Below, piece by piece: positions 8,223 through 16,659 of a stretch of DNA of 64,000 nucleotides (the first letter of the stretch is position 1; every line of letters begins with the position of its first letter). Below the pieces are notes generated by a model. That model saw only the letters and a program-made list of their open reading frames with translations, did no database searches and was not told the DNA's origin. Made by a program: the position numbers and the translations under genes. The stretch is from CALJDF01 sp038121105 (GTDB lineage: Bacteria; Pseudomonadota; Alphaproteobacteria; SHVP01): positions 1 through 64,000 of the forward strand of contig JAYONB010000004.1 of NCBI GenBank assembly GCA_038121105.1, given 5' to 3'.

Positions 8223-9473
8223 TTAGGCCCGCGATCCTAGCTCACGGGCATTCGCAGCGTCGTCGCTTTTCGCGATCGGTCTTGAATCGTAGGGCTGCTT
8301 CGTCGCGCCGTAATAGAATTTCAGTCCGCCGCCGCGATCCGACCCCATGATTTTCTTGGGATCGACGGCGACATGGTCGCTCGTCCCGGCGGAGGCGGCA
8401 GCGCCCGGCGCAAAGGTCTGGAACACGTTGCCGCGCGAAAATCCGGCACCGACCGCGAGGTCTTCGAGATCGAGGTCGTGAACGGTGCCCCAGAACGGTT
8501 CGTTGTTGTTGTAGGAATCCCAGTCGTTGGTGAAGGCTTTAAACAGGTCCATACCCTCGAACTGCGGTTGCTCGGCATGCACCATCACGCCGCCCGGGCG
8601 CAACACGCGATGGCATTCGCCGATGATATTGTGGATCGCGCGGTAGGCGGTTTCATGCAGCAGCGCGTTGGTCACCACGAGATCGAACGAGCCGTCCTCG
8701 AATTTCGTCCGCTCGGCGTTCTGCTGACTGAAATGGATCGTCGCGCCAAGGGCCTCGGCGCGGGCGTGGGCGTACCGCAACAACGCCGCACCGACGTCGA
8801 CGGCATGAATCTCGGCGTCGGGATAACCGCGGCTCAGTACCGAGGCCGTCGCCCCCGTCGCGCAGCCCAATTCTAGAATGCGGCGCGGCTTCAGGTCGGG
8901 AAACTGGGTTTGAAGGAACCGTAGGACCGACAAACCCGATCCTTCCATGTGCGGGCCCAGCAAGCCGTCGGTATAGATGAACGCGCCTCGGTCGTAGAGC
9001 GCGCCGGAAAAGATGTCGCCGTCGGCCAGATCGGTCGCATAACCGCCCGGCATGGCATGGTGATCGTTGTGGCCGATGTAGTTCGGCATAGGCATCTCGG
9101 GATCGAGTGTCAGCGTGCCGCGCGTCCTCCCGCGCGTCAGGTTCTTGGCGTTGTCGCGCAGGCTGTCCCATTGGCGCTCGATGCTTTCTCCTACAGAGTC
9201 CCACAGCATTTCCTGGGTCGTGCGTTGCAGCGCGCTGGAAACTTGGTACTGGGGATCGCGCGCCATGGCGTGGCGAAGCTCGTGCCGGTCGCGCGGCGCG
9301 CGGCCTTCGGCTTTCTCGAAAGCAGGGCCCACGCGCTGTTCGTAGGCTGCCCGGTTGCCGGGGACGACCGAACGCAGAACGTGCTTTGAGAACCCAAAGA
9401 CAAAACCCTGTCGCGCCGCCTCGTCGTGGCTGGCTTCGGGGAGCACACCATGCTGCGCTTGCTTCACCGCCAT
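8223..9473 (-). CDS. Large SAM-dependent methyltransferase (paralogue 1)
   Basis: 416 residues from ATG 9473. The first 180 residues form a helical N-terminal domain, containing PGGYATDL near 142, that is shared with the proteins at 11584 and 56169. A class I methyltransferase fold follows: motif I ILELGCATG at 199-207, the acidic end of strand 2 in HAVDVG, motif II in SFDLVV, and LLHE at 271-274 where the paralogues have IHE or LLHE. A final segment of about 60 residues is private. The substrate is unknown. The downstream OYE/FadH-like gene is in the same operon, so methylation and flavin redox chemistry probably act on the same compound. Confidence 0.88.
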   Translation of the reverse strand: MAVKQAQHGVLPEASHDEAARQGFVFGFSKHVLRSVVPGNRAAYEQRVGPAFEKAEGRAPRDRHELRHAMARDPQYQVSSALQRTTQEMLWDSVGESIERQWDSLRDNAKNLTRGRTRGTLTLDPEMPMPNYIGHNDHHAMPGGYATDLADGDIFSGALYDRGAFIYTDGLLGPHMEGSGLSVLRFLQTQFPDLKPRRILELGCATGATASVLSRGYPDAEIHAVDVGAALLRYAHARAEALGATIHFSQQNAERTKFEDGSFDLVVTNALLHETAYRAIHNIIGECHRVLRPGGVMVHAEQPQFEGMDLFKAFTNDWDSYNNNEPFWGTVHDLDLEDLAVGAGFSRGNVFQTFAPGAAASAGTSDHVAVDPKKIMGSDRGGGLKFYYGATKQPYDSRPIAKSDDAANARELGSRA

Positions 9474-9626
9474 AAGAACCTCCTAGCCCTATCGGAAAGT
9501 GTGCCAAAGGCATCGTGACACCACAACCAACCGAACGGGACATCCCCGGCGAGGGGTGGGGGGAAAGGGGGCATGTGGCGCTCAGGGCGGCAACCTTCGC
9601 TATGATGCGGCCCCAAGGAGCCCTCC

Positions 9627-11582
9627 ATGCCGCCGCACCCACGCTATCCATCGTTGTTCAGCCCCCTCCGCCTTGGTCCGGTCACGCTGAAAAACCGCGC
9701 GACGATGGCGGCGCATGGGATGCGTTTGGGCGACGATACCGGTGTCATTAGCCCGCGCCATCGCGCCTACATCGTGGCCCGGGCCGAGGGCGGCGCATCG
9801 CTGGTCAGCGCATCGTCGCTCCCGGTGCATCCGACCAGTCAAACCTTTGCCGGCCTCCAAATTCGCACCGCCGGCGACGATCTGCTGCCAAGCCTTACTG
9901 CAACCGCCGAGGCGGTTCATGCGGCGGGCGCCAAGCTCGCGGTCACGCTTTGGCACGGCGGCTACAACGTCACCTGGCTTGCCGGGCGCGCCGCGGTCGG
10001 CCCGTCGGCGGTGGCCAACTCGATGGGGCAGGTGCCGAAAGCGCTGAGCGTTGCCGAAATCGAAGAACTCGTCGCCGCCTACGGTGCCGCCGCGTCGCGC
10101 TGCCGCGATGCCGGAGTCGATGTCCTGGAGGTGCAAACCTCGACCGATTACTTGTTGGGTGCGTTTCTCTCGCCGGTCATCAATCGGCGGACCGACGACT
10201 ACGGGGGCTCGTTCGACAATCGCCTGCGCATTGTGCGTGCGGTGTTGGAGTCGGTGCGCGCCGCCGCGGGCGACAGCCTCGCGGTCGGCATGCGCACCTC
10301 GATCGCGCATCACATGCCCGGCGCCGGCGAAGACTACGATGCGGCGTCCTCGCTCAAGACCGTGCAGGCGCTGCAACGCGACGGGCTGCTCGACTATGTC
10401 TCGCTGATGTCGGGCTCGTACCGGGCCGCAGCGCTCACGATACCCACCATGGCCCAAGCGCGCACGCCCCTTGCCGAGCCGGCGCGTGCGTTCGCCGAGA
10501 CCCTCGATATTCCCGTCCTTGTTGCCAACCGCATTCGGACCGCCGCGGAAGCTGAAACAATCATCGACAGTGGCGCTGCGCAAGCGGTGGCCATGGCGCG
10601 CACGTGGATCGCCGATCCCGATTGGGCGCGGAAATACCACGACGGGGAGGACGCCCGCGTCCGCCCTTGTGTTTCCTGTAGCCAGGCCTGCCAAGGTTTC
10701 CTGGCGCGGGGCCTTCGCGTGTCTTGTATCGGCAATCCGATGGCCGGTCGCGAAGTCGAGTTTCCACCGCGCGCGAAAACTGCAACCACCCGCCGAATCG
10801 CCGTCATCGGTGGCGGCCCCGGCGGGATGGAAGCCGCCCGACTCGCGGCAACGCGTGGCCACGAGGTTGCCTTGTACGAAGCATCGACCGCACTAGGCGG
10901 GCAGTTGGCGTGGGCCGCGGCGGCCCCGCATCGCGCCGAGTTGGGATTGTTAGTCGACTGGTGGACATCCGAACTCGAACGGCTGGGGGTGACCGTCGTT
11001 CTCGGTCACACCGTCTCCGCGGGCGATCCTCTCGACGCCGACACCGTCATCTGGGCGACCGGTGCGTCATCGTCGCAAAGCGCCGTCGGCAAGCTGCGCC
11101 CGGCATTATTCAATGGCATCCCCGGCGCTACGGGACTGCCCTTTGGTCGCGAGATCATGGCCGGCAAGCGCGAAGCGTCGGGCCGGGTTCTGGTCATCGA
11201 CGAAGAAGGAGGATGGCCGGCGGTCTCTCTGGTCGAAACGCTCGCGGCACAAATCCAGGTCTCATCGGTCACCGTGGCGACGACCGAATATCAACTCGGC
11301 CTGGCGGAACTTTCGGTCACCCGCGAACTCCCCGAGGTCATGGCGCGCCTCAACGACGCGGGCGTTAGGATCGTGCCGGGAGTCACGACAACGCATGTCG
11401 GCGAAGGCATCGCGGTTTTCGGCGATGGTCCCCGACTTGGTCGGTTTGACACGATCGTACTGTCGACGGGGACGTCGTCTCGCCCGATCCCCGACGATGC
11501 GCTGGCGGTTGGCGACTGCGTCGCGCCGCGCTCCATTTGGGCGGCGACGAACGATGCCTTGAACTTGGTTGCCGCCCTTTAG
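9627..11582 (+). CDS. OYE/FadH-type FMN, 4Fe-4S, FAD oxidoreductase (copy 2)
   Basis: 651 residues from ATG 9627, with AAGGAG seven bases upstream. It is collinear with the 6249 protein: OYE barrel with WHGGYN near 110, the four-Cys cluster motif RPCVSCSQACQGF plus one more Cys, then VIGGGPGGMEAA for FAD. The two are clearly diverged throughout, so this is an old duplication and substrates may differ. It reads towards the methyltransferase at 11584; the two stops are one base apart. Both copies thus adjoin a methyltransferase of one family, but in different orientations. Confidence 0.92.
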   Translation: MPPHPRYPSLFSPLRLGPVTLKNRATMAAHGMRLGDDTGVISPRHRAYIVARAEGGASLVSASSLPVHPTSQTFAGLQIRTAGDDLLPSLTATAEAVHAAGAKLAVTLWHGGYNVTWLAGRAAVGPSAVANSMGQVPKALSVAEIEELVAAYGAAASRCRDAGVDVLEVQTSTDYLLGAFLSPVINRRTDDYGGSFDNRLRIVRAVLESVRAAAGDSLAVGMRTSIAHHMPGAGEDYDAASSLKTVQALQRDGLLDYVSLMSGSYRAAALTIPTMAQARTPLAEPARAFAETLDIPVLVANRIRTAAEAETIIDSGAAQAVAMARTWIADPDWARKYHDGEDARVRPCVSCSQACQGFLARGLRVSCIGNPMAGREVEFPPRAKTATTRRIAVIGGGPGGMEAARLAATRGHEVALYEASTALGGQLAWAAAAPHRAELGLLVDWWTSELERLGVTVVLGHTVSAGDPLDADTVIWATGASSSQSAVGKLRPALFNGIPGATGLPFGREIMAGKREASGRVLVIDEEGGWPAVSLVETLAAQIQVSSVTVATTEYQLGLAELSVTRELPEVMARLNDAGVRIVPGVTTTHVGEGIAVFGDGPRLGRFDTIVLSTGTSSRPIPDDALAVGDCVAPRSIWAATNDALNLVAAL

Positions 11583-11583
11583 A

Positions 11584-12723
11584 CTACTTTCGGCCCAACA
11601 CGAAGTAGCACGCGCCGCCCGATACGGTACGCGCCGCCTCGGCACCGATGGCTTCGTCGGCAAAGGCATTGCGCGTCGATCCCTTGGGCCAGCCGGCCTC
11701 GACCGCAAACTCGGCTAGGTCCATCGACCGCATCTGGGTGATGAACGGCTCGGCATTGTAGTGCGTGTCCCAATCCGGAATCAGCCGGTCGATGGGATGA
11801 TCCATATCTCGAAACGGCGTGCCGTCGTTATGCAACATCAACCCGCCGGGTTTTAGCAGGCGATAGGATTCCGCGAAGATACCGCGCAGCGCCGCGCGCG
11901 AGGTTTCGTGGATCATTGCGTGCGAGGCGATGATGTCGAAAAACCCGTCCGGAAAGTTGGTGTGTTCGGCATCTTGTTGGCTGAAGTGAATCGCATGTCC
12001 CAAAGCCTCGGCACGAGCGTGGCCGTAGCGCAGGGAGGTCGACGCGACGTCGACGCCATAGACCTCGGCGTCCGGGAAAGCCTCCTTCCAACCGACCGTC
12101 GACTGCCCGATGGTGCAGCCCATTTCTAGGATCCGCTTGGGCTTCATGTCGGGATAGGTGAACTTCACCCAGTCCGCCACCTGTTTGCCCAGCTTGTCCA
12201 TTTTGGGGCCGAGCAGGCCGTTGGTGTTCATGTAAGTCGTGCGTTCGTACTCGGCGCCGGCAAAGACGTCGTCGCGGGTCAGTTCTGTGTGGTACCCGCC
12301 GGGCTTAAGGTGGATGTCGACGTCGACATAGCCGGGCACCTTGACGCTGGGGTCGAGCATCAGGGAACCGAGTTTGCGATTGTTCTGGCGATACGCGTTC
12401 GATTTCGCGATCAACGTATCGAGTTGCCGCTCGACCGTCGGGCCGACCGCTTCGCAGGTCCACTCGCGCGCCAAGCGCCGCAAGCTGCTCCACATCTGTC
12501 CTTGAGGCTCCGCGAGGACCGCCTTGCGCTGATCCTGAACGCTCATTTCGCGGCCGTCCCGCGGCTTCAGTTTCTTGTCGTAGAGCGCGTAGTTGCCCTG
12601 GTGATAGGTCCCATTGATCTGCCAAATGTACTCTTGAACGAAACGCTCCCGAGCGAACGAGTCGTGGTCCGGATCGGCCATCATGTCGTGGCGGGTCTGG
12701 CCTCCAAGGTCGTCGGTCTTCAT
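11584..12723 (-). CDS. Large SAM-dependent methyltransferase (paralogue 2)
   Basis: 379 residues from ATG 12723, behind AGGGAGA; a TTG ten codons earlier is less likely. Like paralogue 1 it has a long N-terminal domain (KPGGYHTEL near 141) and then a Rossmann methyltransferase: ILEMGCTIG at 198-206, YGVDVAS, FFDIIASHAMIHE with IHE at 271-273, and LLKPGGLML. Motif spacing is almost the same as in paralogue 1, which confirms homology. Motif I has TIG where ATG or GTG is usual. Acceptor unknown. The divergent neighbour is ppk2, with 122 bases between that contain TATTGTACACTAT, a possible promoter or operator. Confidence 0.87.
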   Translation of the reverse strand: MKTDDLGGQTRHDMMADPDHDSFARERFVQEYIWQINGTYHQGNYALYDKKLKPRDGREMSVQDQRKAVLAEPQGQMWSSLRRLAREWTCEAVGPTVERQLDTLIAKSNAYRQNNRKLGSLMLDPSVKVPGYVDVDIHLKPGGYHTELTRDDVFAGAEYERTTYMNTNGLLGPKMDKLGKQVADWVKFTYPDMKPKRILEMGCTIGQSTVGWKEAFPDAEVYGVDVASTSLRYGHARAEALGHAIHFSQQDAEHTNFPDGFFDIIASHAMIHETSRAALRGIFAESYRLLKPGGLMLHNDGTPFRDMDHPIDRLIPDWDTHYNAEPFITQMRSMDLAEFAVEAGWPKGSTRNAFADEAIGAEAARTVSGGACYFVLGRK

Positions 12724-12845
12724 GGCATGTCTCCCTGGCCTTCTCTGGCGCAATAATCAGCTGTATTGTACACTATTCTTTCAGCATTTTGCGGGGCTTA
12801 GTAAGAGCGGTCGACATGGGGTCGATCCGTTAGAAAGGGCGTATT

Positions 12846-13916
12846 GTGGCCAAGAGCAACGACAGCAAGGGGCGCGGGGCAAGCGCCGCCAAGGCAGACA
12901 AGGGTGCCAAGCGGCGCCAATCCCCCAAAAAAACGGCGAAAGCCGCCGCCACGAACGGTTCCGGCCGGTCAAACGGCGCCGCCCGCTATGCCAATGGCAA
13001 CGGTGCGGCGATTGTCGCCGCGGTCGAGGATGTGCCCGCGCGGGCCGAGAACCGGCGCGACTGGGACGCGATCCGGCATGCTTTCGAGACTGGCGCTTTT
13101 CCCTACAAGAAAAAAATCAAGCGTGCGGAATACGAAGAACGTAAAGCGCAGCTTCAGGTCGAATTGCTGAAAGCCCAAAAGTGGGTCGAGGAAACCGGTC
13201 AAAAAGTCGTCGTGCTGTTCGAAGGCCGCGATGCCGCCGGGAAGGGCGGCACCATCAAACGGTTCATGGAGCACCTAAACCCGCGCGCCGCGCGCGTCGT
13301 TGCGCTGTCCAAACCCGGCGAGCGGCAACGCACGCAGTGGTTTTTCCAGCGCTATATCGAACATCTGCCGGCCGCCGGCGAAATGGTGTTCTTCGATCGC
13401 TCTTGGTACAACCGCGCTGGCGTCGAGCGGGTCATGGGGTTCTGTACCCCGAACGAGTACTTGGAGTTCATGCGGCAAGCGCCGGACCTCGAGCGCATGT
13501 TGGTGCGTAGCGGCATTCGCTTGTTCAAGTATTGGTTCTCGGTGACCCGGGGCGAGCAACGTCGCCGCTTTAAATCGCGCAAGACCGATCCGCTCAAACA
13601 GTGGAAGCTCTCACCGATCGATCGTGCGTCCTTGGATAAGTGGGACGACTACACAGAGGCGAAAGAGGCGATGTTTTTCTATACCGACACCGCCGATGCG
13701 CCATGGATCATCGTGAAGTCCAACGACAAGAAGCGCGCCCGACTGAACTGCATGCAGCACTTCCTGTCGTCGCTGCCTTATCCCGACAAAGACGAGAACA
13801 TCGTCACCGGGCCCGATCCCCTTATCGTCGGGTCGAGTAGTCATGTCATCGATCGGAGCGACCACATCCTCGGCAAGATTCGCCAACCCGATAAGCAGCC
13901 GACGATCAGCGCCTAA
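12846..13916 (+). CDS. ppk2: Polyphosphate kinase 2
   Basis: 356 residues from GTG 12846, preceded by GAAAGGG. PPK2 transfers phosphate between polyphosphate and nucleoside diphosphates. The kinase core has Walker A GRDAAGKGG, the lid-side basic segment KPGERQRTQWFFQRY, and Walker B DRSWYNRAG, followed by FSVTRGEQRRRF and the SPIDRASLDKWDDY signature, all standard for class I PPK2. The first 60 residues are an Ala/Lys/Ser/Gly-rich tail of low complexity, unusually long for the family and basic, so it may bind polyphosphate or DNA. The enzyme acts in the cytoplasm. Confidence 0.94.
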   Translation: MAKSNDSKGRGASAAKADKGAKRRQSPKKTAKAAATNGSGRSNGAARYANGNGAAIVAAVEDVPARAENRRDWDAIRHAFETGAFPYKKKIKRAEYEERKAQLQVELLKAQKWVEETGQKVVVLFEGRDAAGKGGTIKRFMEHLNPRAARVVALSKPGERQRTQWFFQRYIEHLPAAGEMVFFDRSWYNRAGVERVMGFCTPNEYLEFMRQAPDLERMLVRSGIRLFKYWFSVTRGEQRRRFKSRKTDPLKQWKLSPIDRASLDKWDDYTEAKEAMFFYTDTADAPWIIVKSNDKKRARLNCMQHFLSSLPYPDKDENIVTGPDPLIVGSSSHVIDRSDHILGKIRQPDKQPTISA

Positions 13917-14001
13917 AGCCCACGGCGGCTGGGGTGGGGCAGTCAGGGGGGGGCGCATCAGGGCGCGGTTGCGGCGCCGCGACGGGCACGTGAGGGGGGC
14001 G

Positions 14002-14622
14002 ATGCTTGAGGTCTACCTAGTCCCAACCGCGAACGGGCAGAAAGTAGCGATCCTCCTAGAGGAACTGGCGCTACCCTACCGGGCGCACCGAATCGTTCGG
14101 ACTGTCGGCGACGAGCCGTTGGCCGCGTATCTTGCGCTCAACCCGATGGGCAAATACCCGACCTTGGTCGACCCCGATGTCGACGATGCGCCCTTGGCGG
14201 TATTCGAAACCCTCGCGATCGCCCTCTATCTCACGGAGAAAGCGGACGCGTTGGTGCCAAAGGAGCCAAAAAGCCGCGCTGCCGCACACCAGTGGGCCGC
14301 GCTGGCGGCGAGCGACCTCACCCCGGCGATGGCGACACAGTATTTCCTGACGCTACGCGCCGAGACCGATGTGCGCGAGGCAACCGAATGGGTCTTGAGC
14401 GAGATCGACCGCTTCTTGATCGCCCTCGACAACCGGCTCGGCGAGGCGCCCTACTTGGCGGGCGACAGCTATTCGTACGCCGACGTCTTGACGTATCCGC
14501 TCATGGCGACGTCGGTGCAGCGGCTTGACGGTGGGCATGAGGCGTACCCGAACATCACGCGTTGGGCCGAGGTTGTCGGTGCGCGACCCGCTGTGCAAAA
14601 AGGCATGGCGATCGCGGGCTAG
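14002..14622 (+). CDS. Glutathione S-transferase family protein
   Basis: 206 residues from ATG 14002, behind GAGGGGGG. The N-terminal thioredoxin-like domain starts LEVYLVPTANGQKVAILLEE and holds the cis-Pro loop in NPMGKYPTLVD and the Glu-Thr pair VFETLAIALYL that binds the gamma-glutamyl group of glutathione. The helical C-terminal domain has YSYADVLTYP, the N-capping box of GSTs. It likely conjugates or reduces electrophiles in the cytoplasm. Stops of this gene and the convergent MDR reductase are three bases apart. An in-frame extension to 13843 overlaps ppk2 and is not supported. Confidence 0.88.
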   Translation: MLEVYLVPTANGQKVAILLEELALPYRAHRIVRTVGDEPLAAYLALNPMGKYPTLVDPDVDDAPLAVFETLAIALYLTEKADALVPKEPKSRAAAHQWAALAASDLTPAMATQYFLTLRAETDVREATEWVLSEIDRFLIALDNRLGEAPYLAGDSYSYADVLTYPLMATSVQRLDGGHEAYPNITRWAEVVGARPAVQKGMAIAG

Positions 14623-14625
14623 GCC

Positions 14626-15666
14626 CTAATCGGCGACCTTCACCAGTCGCTTGCCGATGTTGTCGCCGGTCAGCACCCCGATAAAGGCCTGCGGCGTGTT
14701 CTCGATCCCTTCGACGATGTCTTCGCGATACTTCAACGTGCCTTCTTTGATCCAACCCGCCATTTCGCGAATGCCGTCGGGGTATTCGGCGGTGTAGTCG
14801 TGGACCACGAACATCGGTTTTTCGTAGGGCCACGACCAATGTGTTTGGCCCTCGGGCACGGTGTTGTATGCCGAGGCGATCCCCACAAGGCGATAGCGAT
14901 GACCCGGCGTGTGCAACGCCGCAATCGCTTCCATGATCGGGCCGCCGACATTGTCGTAATGCACGTCGACGCCGCGCGGGCAGGCGTCACGTAGCGCCGC
15001 GGCGATATCGGGCGTGGTCTTGTAGTTGATCCCCACATCGAAGCCGAGTTCGCGGGTGATCCAATCGACCTTTTCGTCGCTGCCGCAGACGCCCACGACA
15101 TGACAGCCGGCGCGTTTGGCGATCTGTCCCGCGATCGAGCCGCCGGCGCCGGCGGCGGAGGTAATGACCGCCGTCTCGCCCGCTTGCGGTTTCAACTCGC
15201 GGGTCATGCAGAAATAGGGTGTCAGGCCGGCGCGGCCCAAGACGCTTGCAAATAACGAAACGGGGACGTCCAAACCGGTTTCGCACACCACGACGCCGCC
15301 CGGGTTGTGTCGCTTGTTCACCCAGCCGTTGGAGACGGCGTAGTTCTGCCACCCCAAGATGCCCTCAATAATGGCCCCGCGCGGGTACTTCGGGTTGTTG
15401 CTCTCCACGACCTCGCCGAGGAACCCGCCCGCCATCACGCGTCCGACGTCGGTGATCGGCCCTTCCTTTCGTGACGCGGCGTTCGCTTCGCTCGACGGGT
15501 TCATCAGCATGCGCAGGAAAGGATCGACGGATAGGTACAAGGCGCGGGCGAGGAACTCGTCGTCGCCGGGCGTCGGCACCGGGCCTTCTTCGAGACGAAA
15601 ATCGGACTCGCGCGGCATGCCGTCGGGATAGGCGGCGAGCAGAATCCTTTTGTGTGTATCGCTCAT
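14626..15666 (-). CDS. NADPH-dependent MDR oxidoreductase (CurA / prostaglandin reductase-like)
   Basis: 346 residues from ATG 15666, four bases after the stop of the bicupin gene and without its own strong ribosome site, which suggests coupled translation. It is a zinc-free medium-chain reductase: ALYLSVDPFLRMLM at the N-terminus and the cofactor turn SAAGAGGSIAGQIAK, then GVCGSDEKVDWI for the NADPH phosphate. The C-terminus EGIENTPQAFIGVLTGDNIG is typical of the leukotriene B4 dehydrogenase/CurA group, which reduces alpha,beta-unsaturated ketones and aldehydes. Its substrate is probably linked to the upstream bicupin. Confidence 0.9.
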   Translation of the reverse strand: MSDTHKRILLAAYPDGMPRESDFRLEEGPVPTPGDDEFLARALYLSVDPFLRMLMNPSSEANAASRKEGPITDVGRVMAGGFLGEVVESNNPKYPRGAIIEGILGWQNYAVSNGWVNKRHNPGGVVVCETGLDVPVSLFASVLGRAGLTPYFCMTRELKPQAGETAVITSAAGAGGSIAGQIAKRAGCHVVGVCGSDEKVDWITRELGFDVGINYKTTPDIAAALRDACPRGVDVHYDNVGGPIMEAIAALHTPGHRYRLVGIASAYNTVPEGQTHWSWPYEKPMFVVHDYTAEYPDGIREMAGWIKEGTLKYREDIVEGIENTPQAFIGVLTGDNIGKRLVKVAD

Positions 15667-15670
15667 GGGA

Positions 15671-16525
15671 TCAGTAATTCGCAGGTCGTTTGTAGGGTTT
15701 GGCAAGTTTCTTGAGGTGGGCCGGTAGCTTGGGCCGGTACGTCGGGTTCCACGTCATGCGTTGGGGCTTCGTGCCGACGATGTTGTCGAGCGGACCGTTC
15801 ACGGTTCGGACCCATAAGTTGTACCCCGCCACCGTGCCGGCGGGGCCATGCCAAACGCCTTCGCGCCACCAAACGTATCCGCCCGGCCCCATGACGCCGC
15901 AGTCGCCCCAGACATATTCGCCGTCGATGCAGTAGATCTCTTCGATCATCGAATGCGTCCACTTGGGCTTCAGCATGCCTTTGGGGACGCGATGGGCGGG
16001 CGAGGTGTAAAGAAACGAGGTTTCCCCGGTATCGGGATCGGTCCGCAACGGTTTGATCGCGACCCCCGCAGCGAAAACCGGATCGGCCAGCGAGGCGTCC
16101 CAGGTCATCGCCAAGGTGTCGATGTAGTCGATCAACAGTCTCTTGTCGTAAAGCCCGCGCGGCGGCGTGCCGCGTTGGTGAACGGGTTTGTCGGAAAAGG
16201 TCGTCAACAACACCGCGCCATCCTTCGACGACATGTTCGTGCGCTGGTAACCGGCCGGCAGAAAGCCGTACGAGTGGATGCCGTAATCGATCCCGTTGAT
16301 GCGGATCGATCCCTCCAGCACCAGAAACTCCTCATGGGCGCCGACAAAATGCCGGTCGCGTCGCTGCCAGCCTTTGGGATAGCGCACGATGCAGGTCGAA
16401 TCGGCCGGATCCTTAGGATCGATCGAGAGTATCTTGGAGCGCACGTCGGGCCGACCGCCGCCGTAAAGGCCACGGCGCCAGGGGATGTTTTGGGCCTGGA
16501 TAAACAGGATATGGGGGCGGGCCAT
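15671..16525 (-). CDS. Bicupin protein (DUF4437-like)
   Basis: 284 residues from ATG 16525, behind AAGGAG. Two cupin barrels are seen: the first around GAHEEFLVLEGSIRINGIDYG, the second around SMIEEIYCIDGEYVWGD with WWREGVWHGPAG as its second motif. The first motif keeps His-Glu-Glu, the second Glu-Glu, so at least one metal site is likely. No catalytic assignment is possible. It is the first gene of a two-gene operon with the MDR reductase. Confidence 0.75.
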   Translation of the reverse strand: MARPHILFIQAQNIPWRRGLYGGGRPDVRSKILSIDPKDPADSTCIVRYPKGWQRRDRHFVGAHEEFLVLEGSIRINGIDYGIHSYGFLPAGYQRTNMSSKDGAVLLTTFSDKPVHQRGTPPRGLYDKRLLIDYIDTLAMTWDASLADPVFAAGVAIKPLRTDPDTGETSFLYTSPAHRVPKGMLKPKWTHSMIEEIYCIDGEYVWGDCGVMGPGGYVWWREGVWHGPAGTVAGYNLWVRTVNGPLDNIVGTKPQRMTWNPTYRPKLPAHLKKLAKPYKRPANY

Positions 16526-16659
16526 GGGCGTTCCGAACTCCTTCAATCGAGCCGTTTTTCGGGGGTCATTCTACGGCCGTCCGTATGTTAAACTGCCTTT
16601 GATTTTTGGCCAGGAGCCGTCTAGAAGTCCAGCCAAGCTATGCATCAAGGGAGGAACGA

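Noticed and set aside
6249..11582. Mycofactocin-associated OYE enzymes
   Set aside because: OYE-type proteins also accompany mycofactocin systems, but no mftA, mftB or mftC-like gene was found near, and the four-Cys cluster and FAD domains fit the FadH/trimethylamine dehydrogenase architecture equally well.
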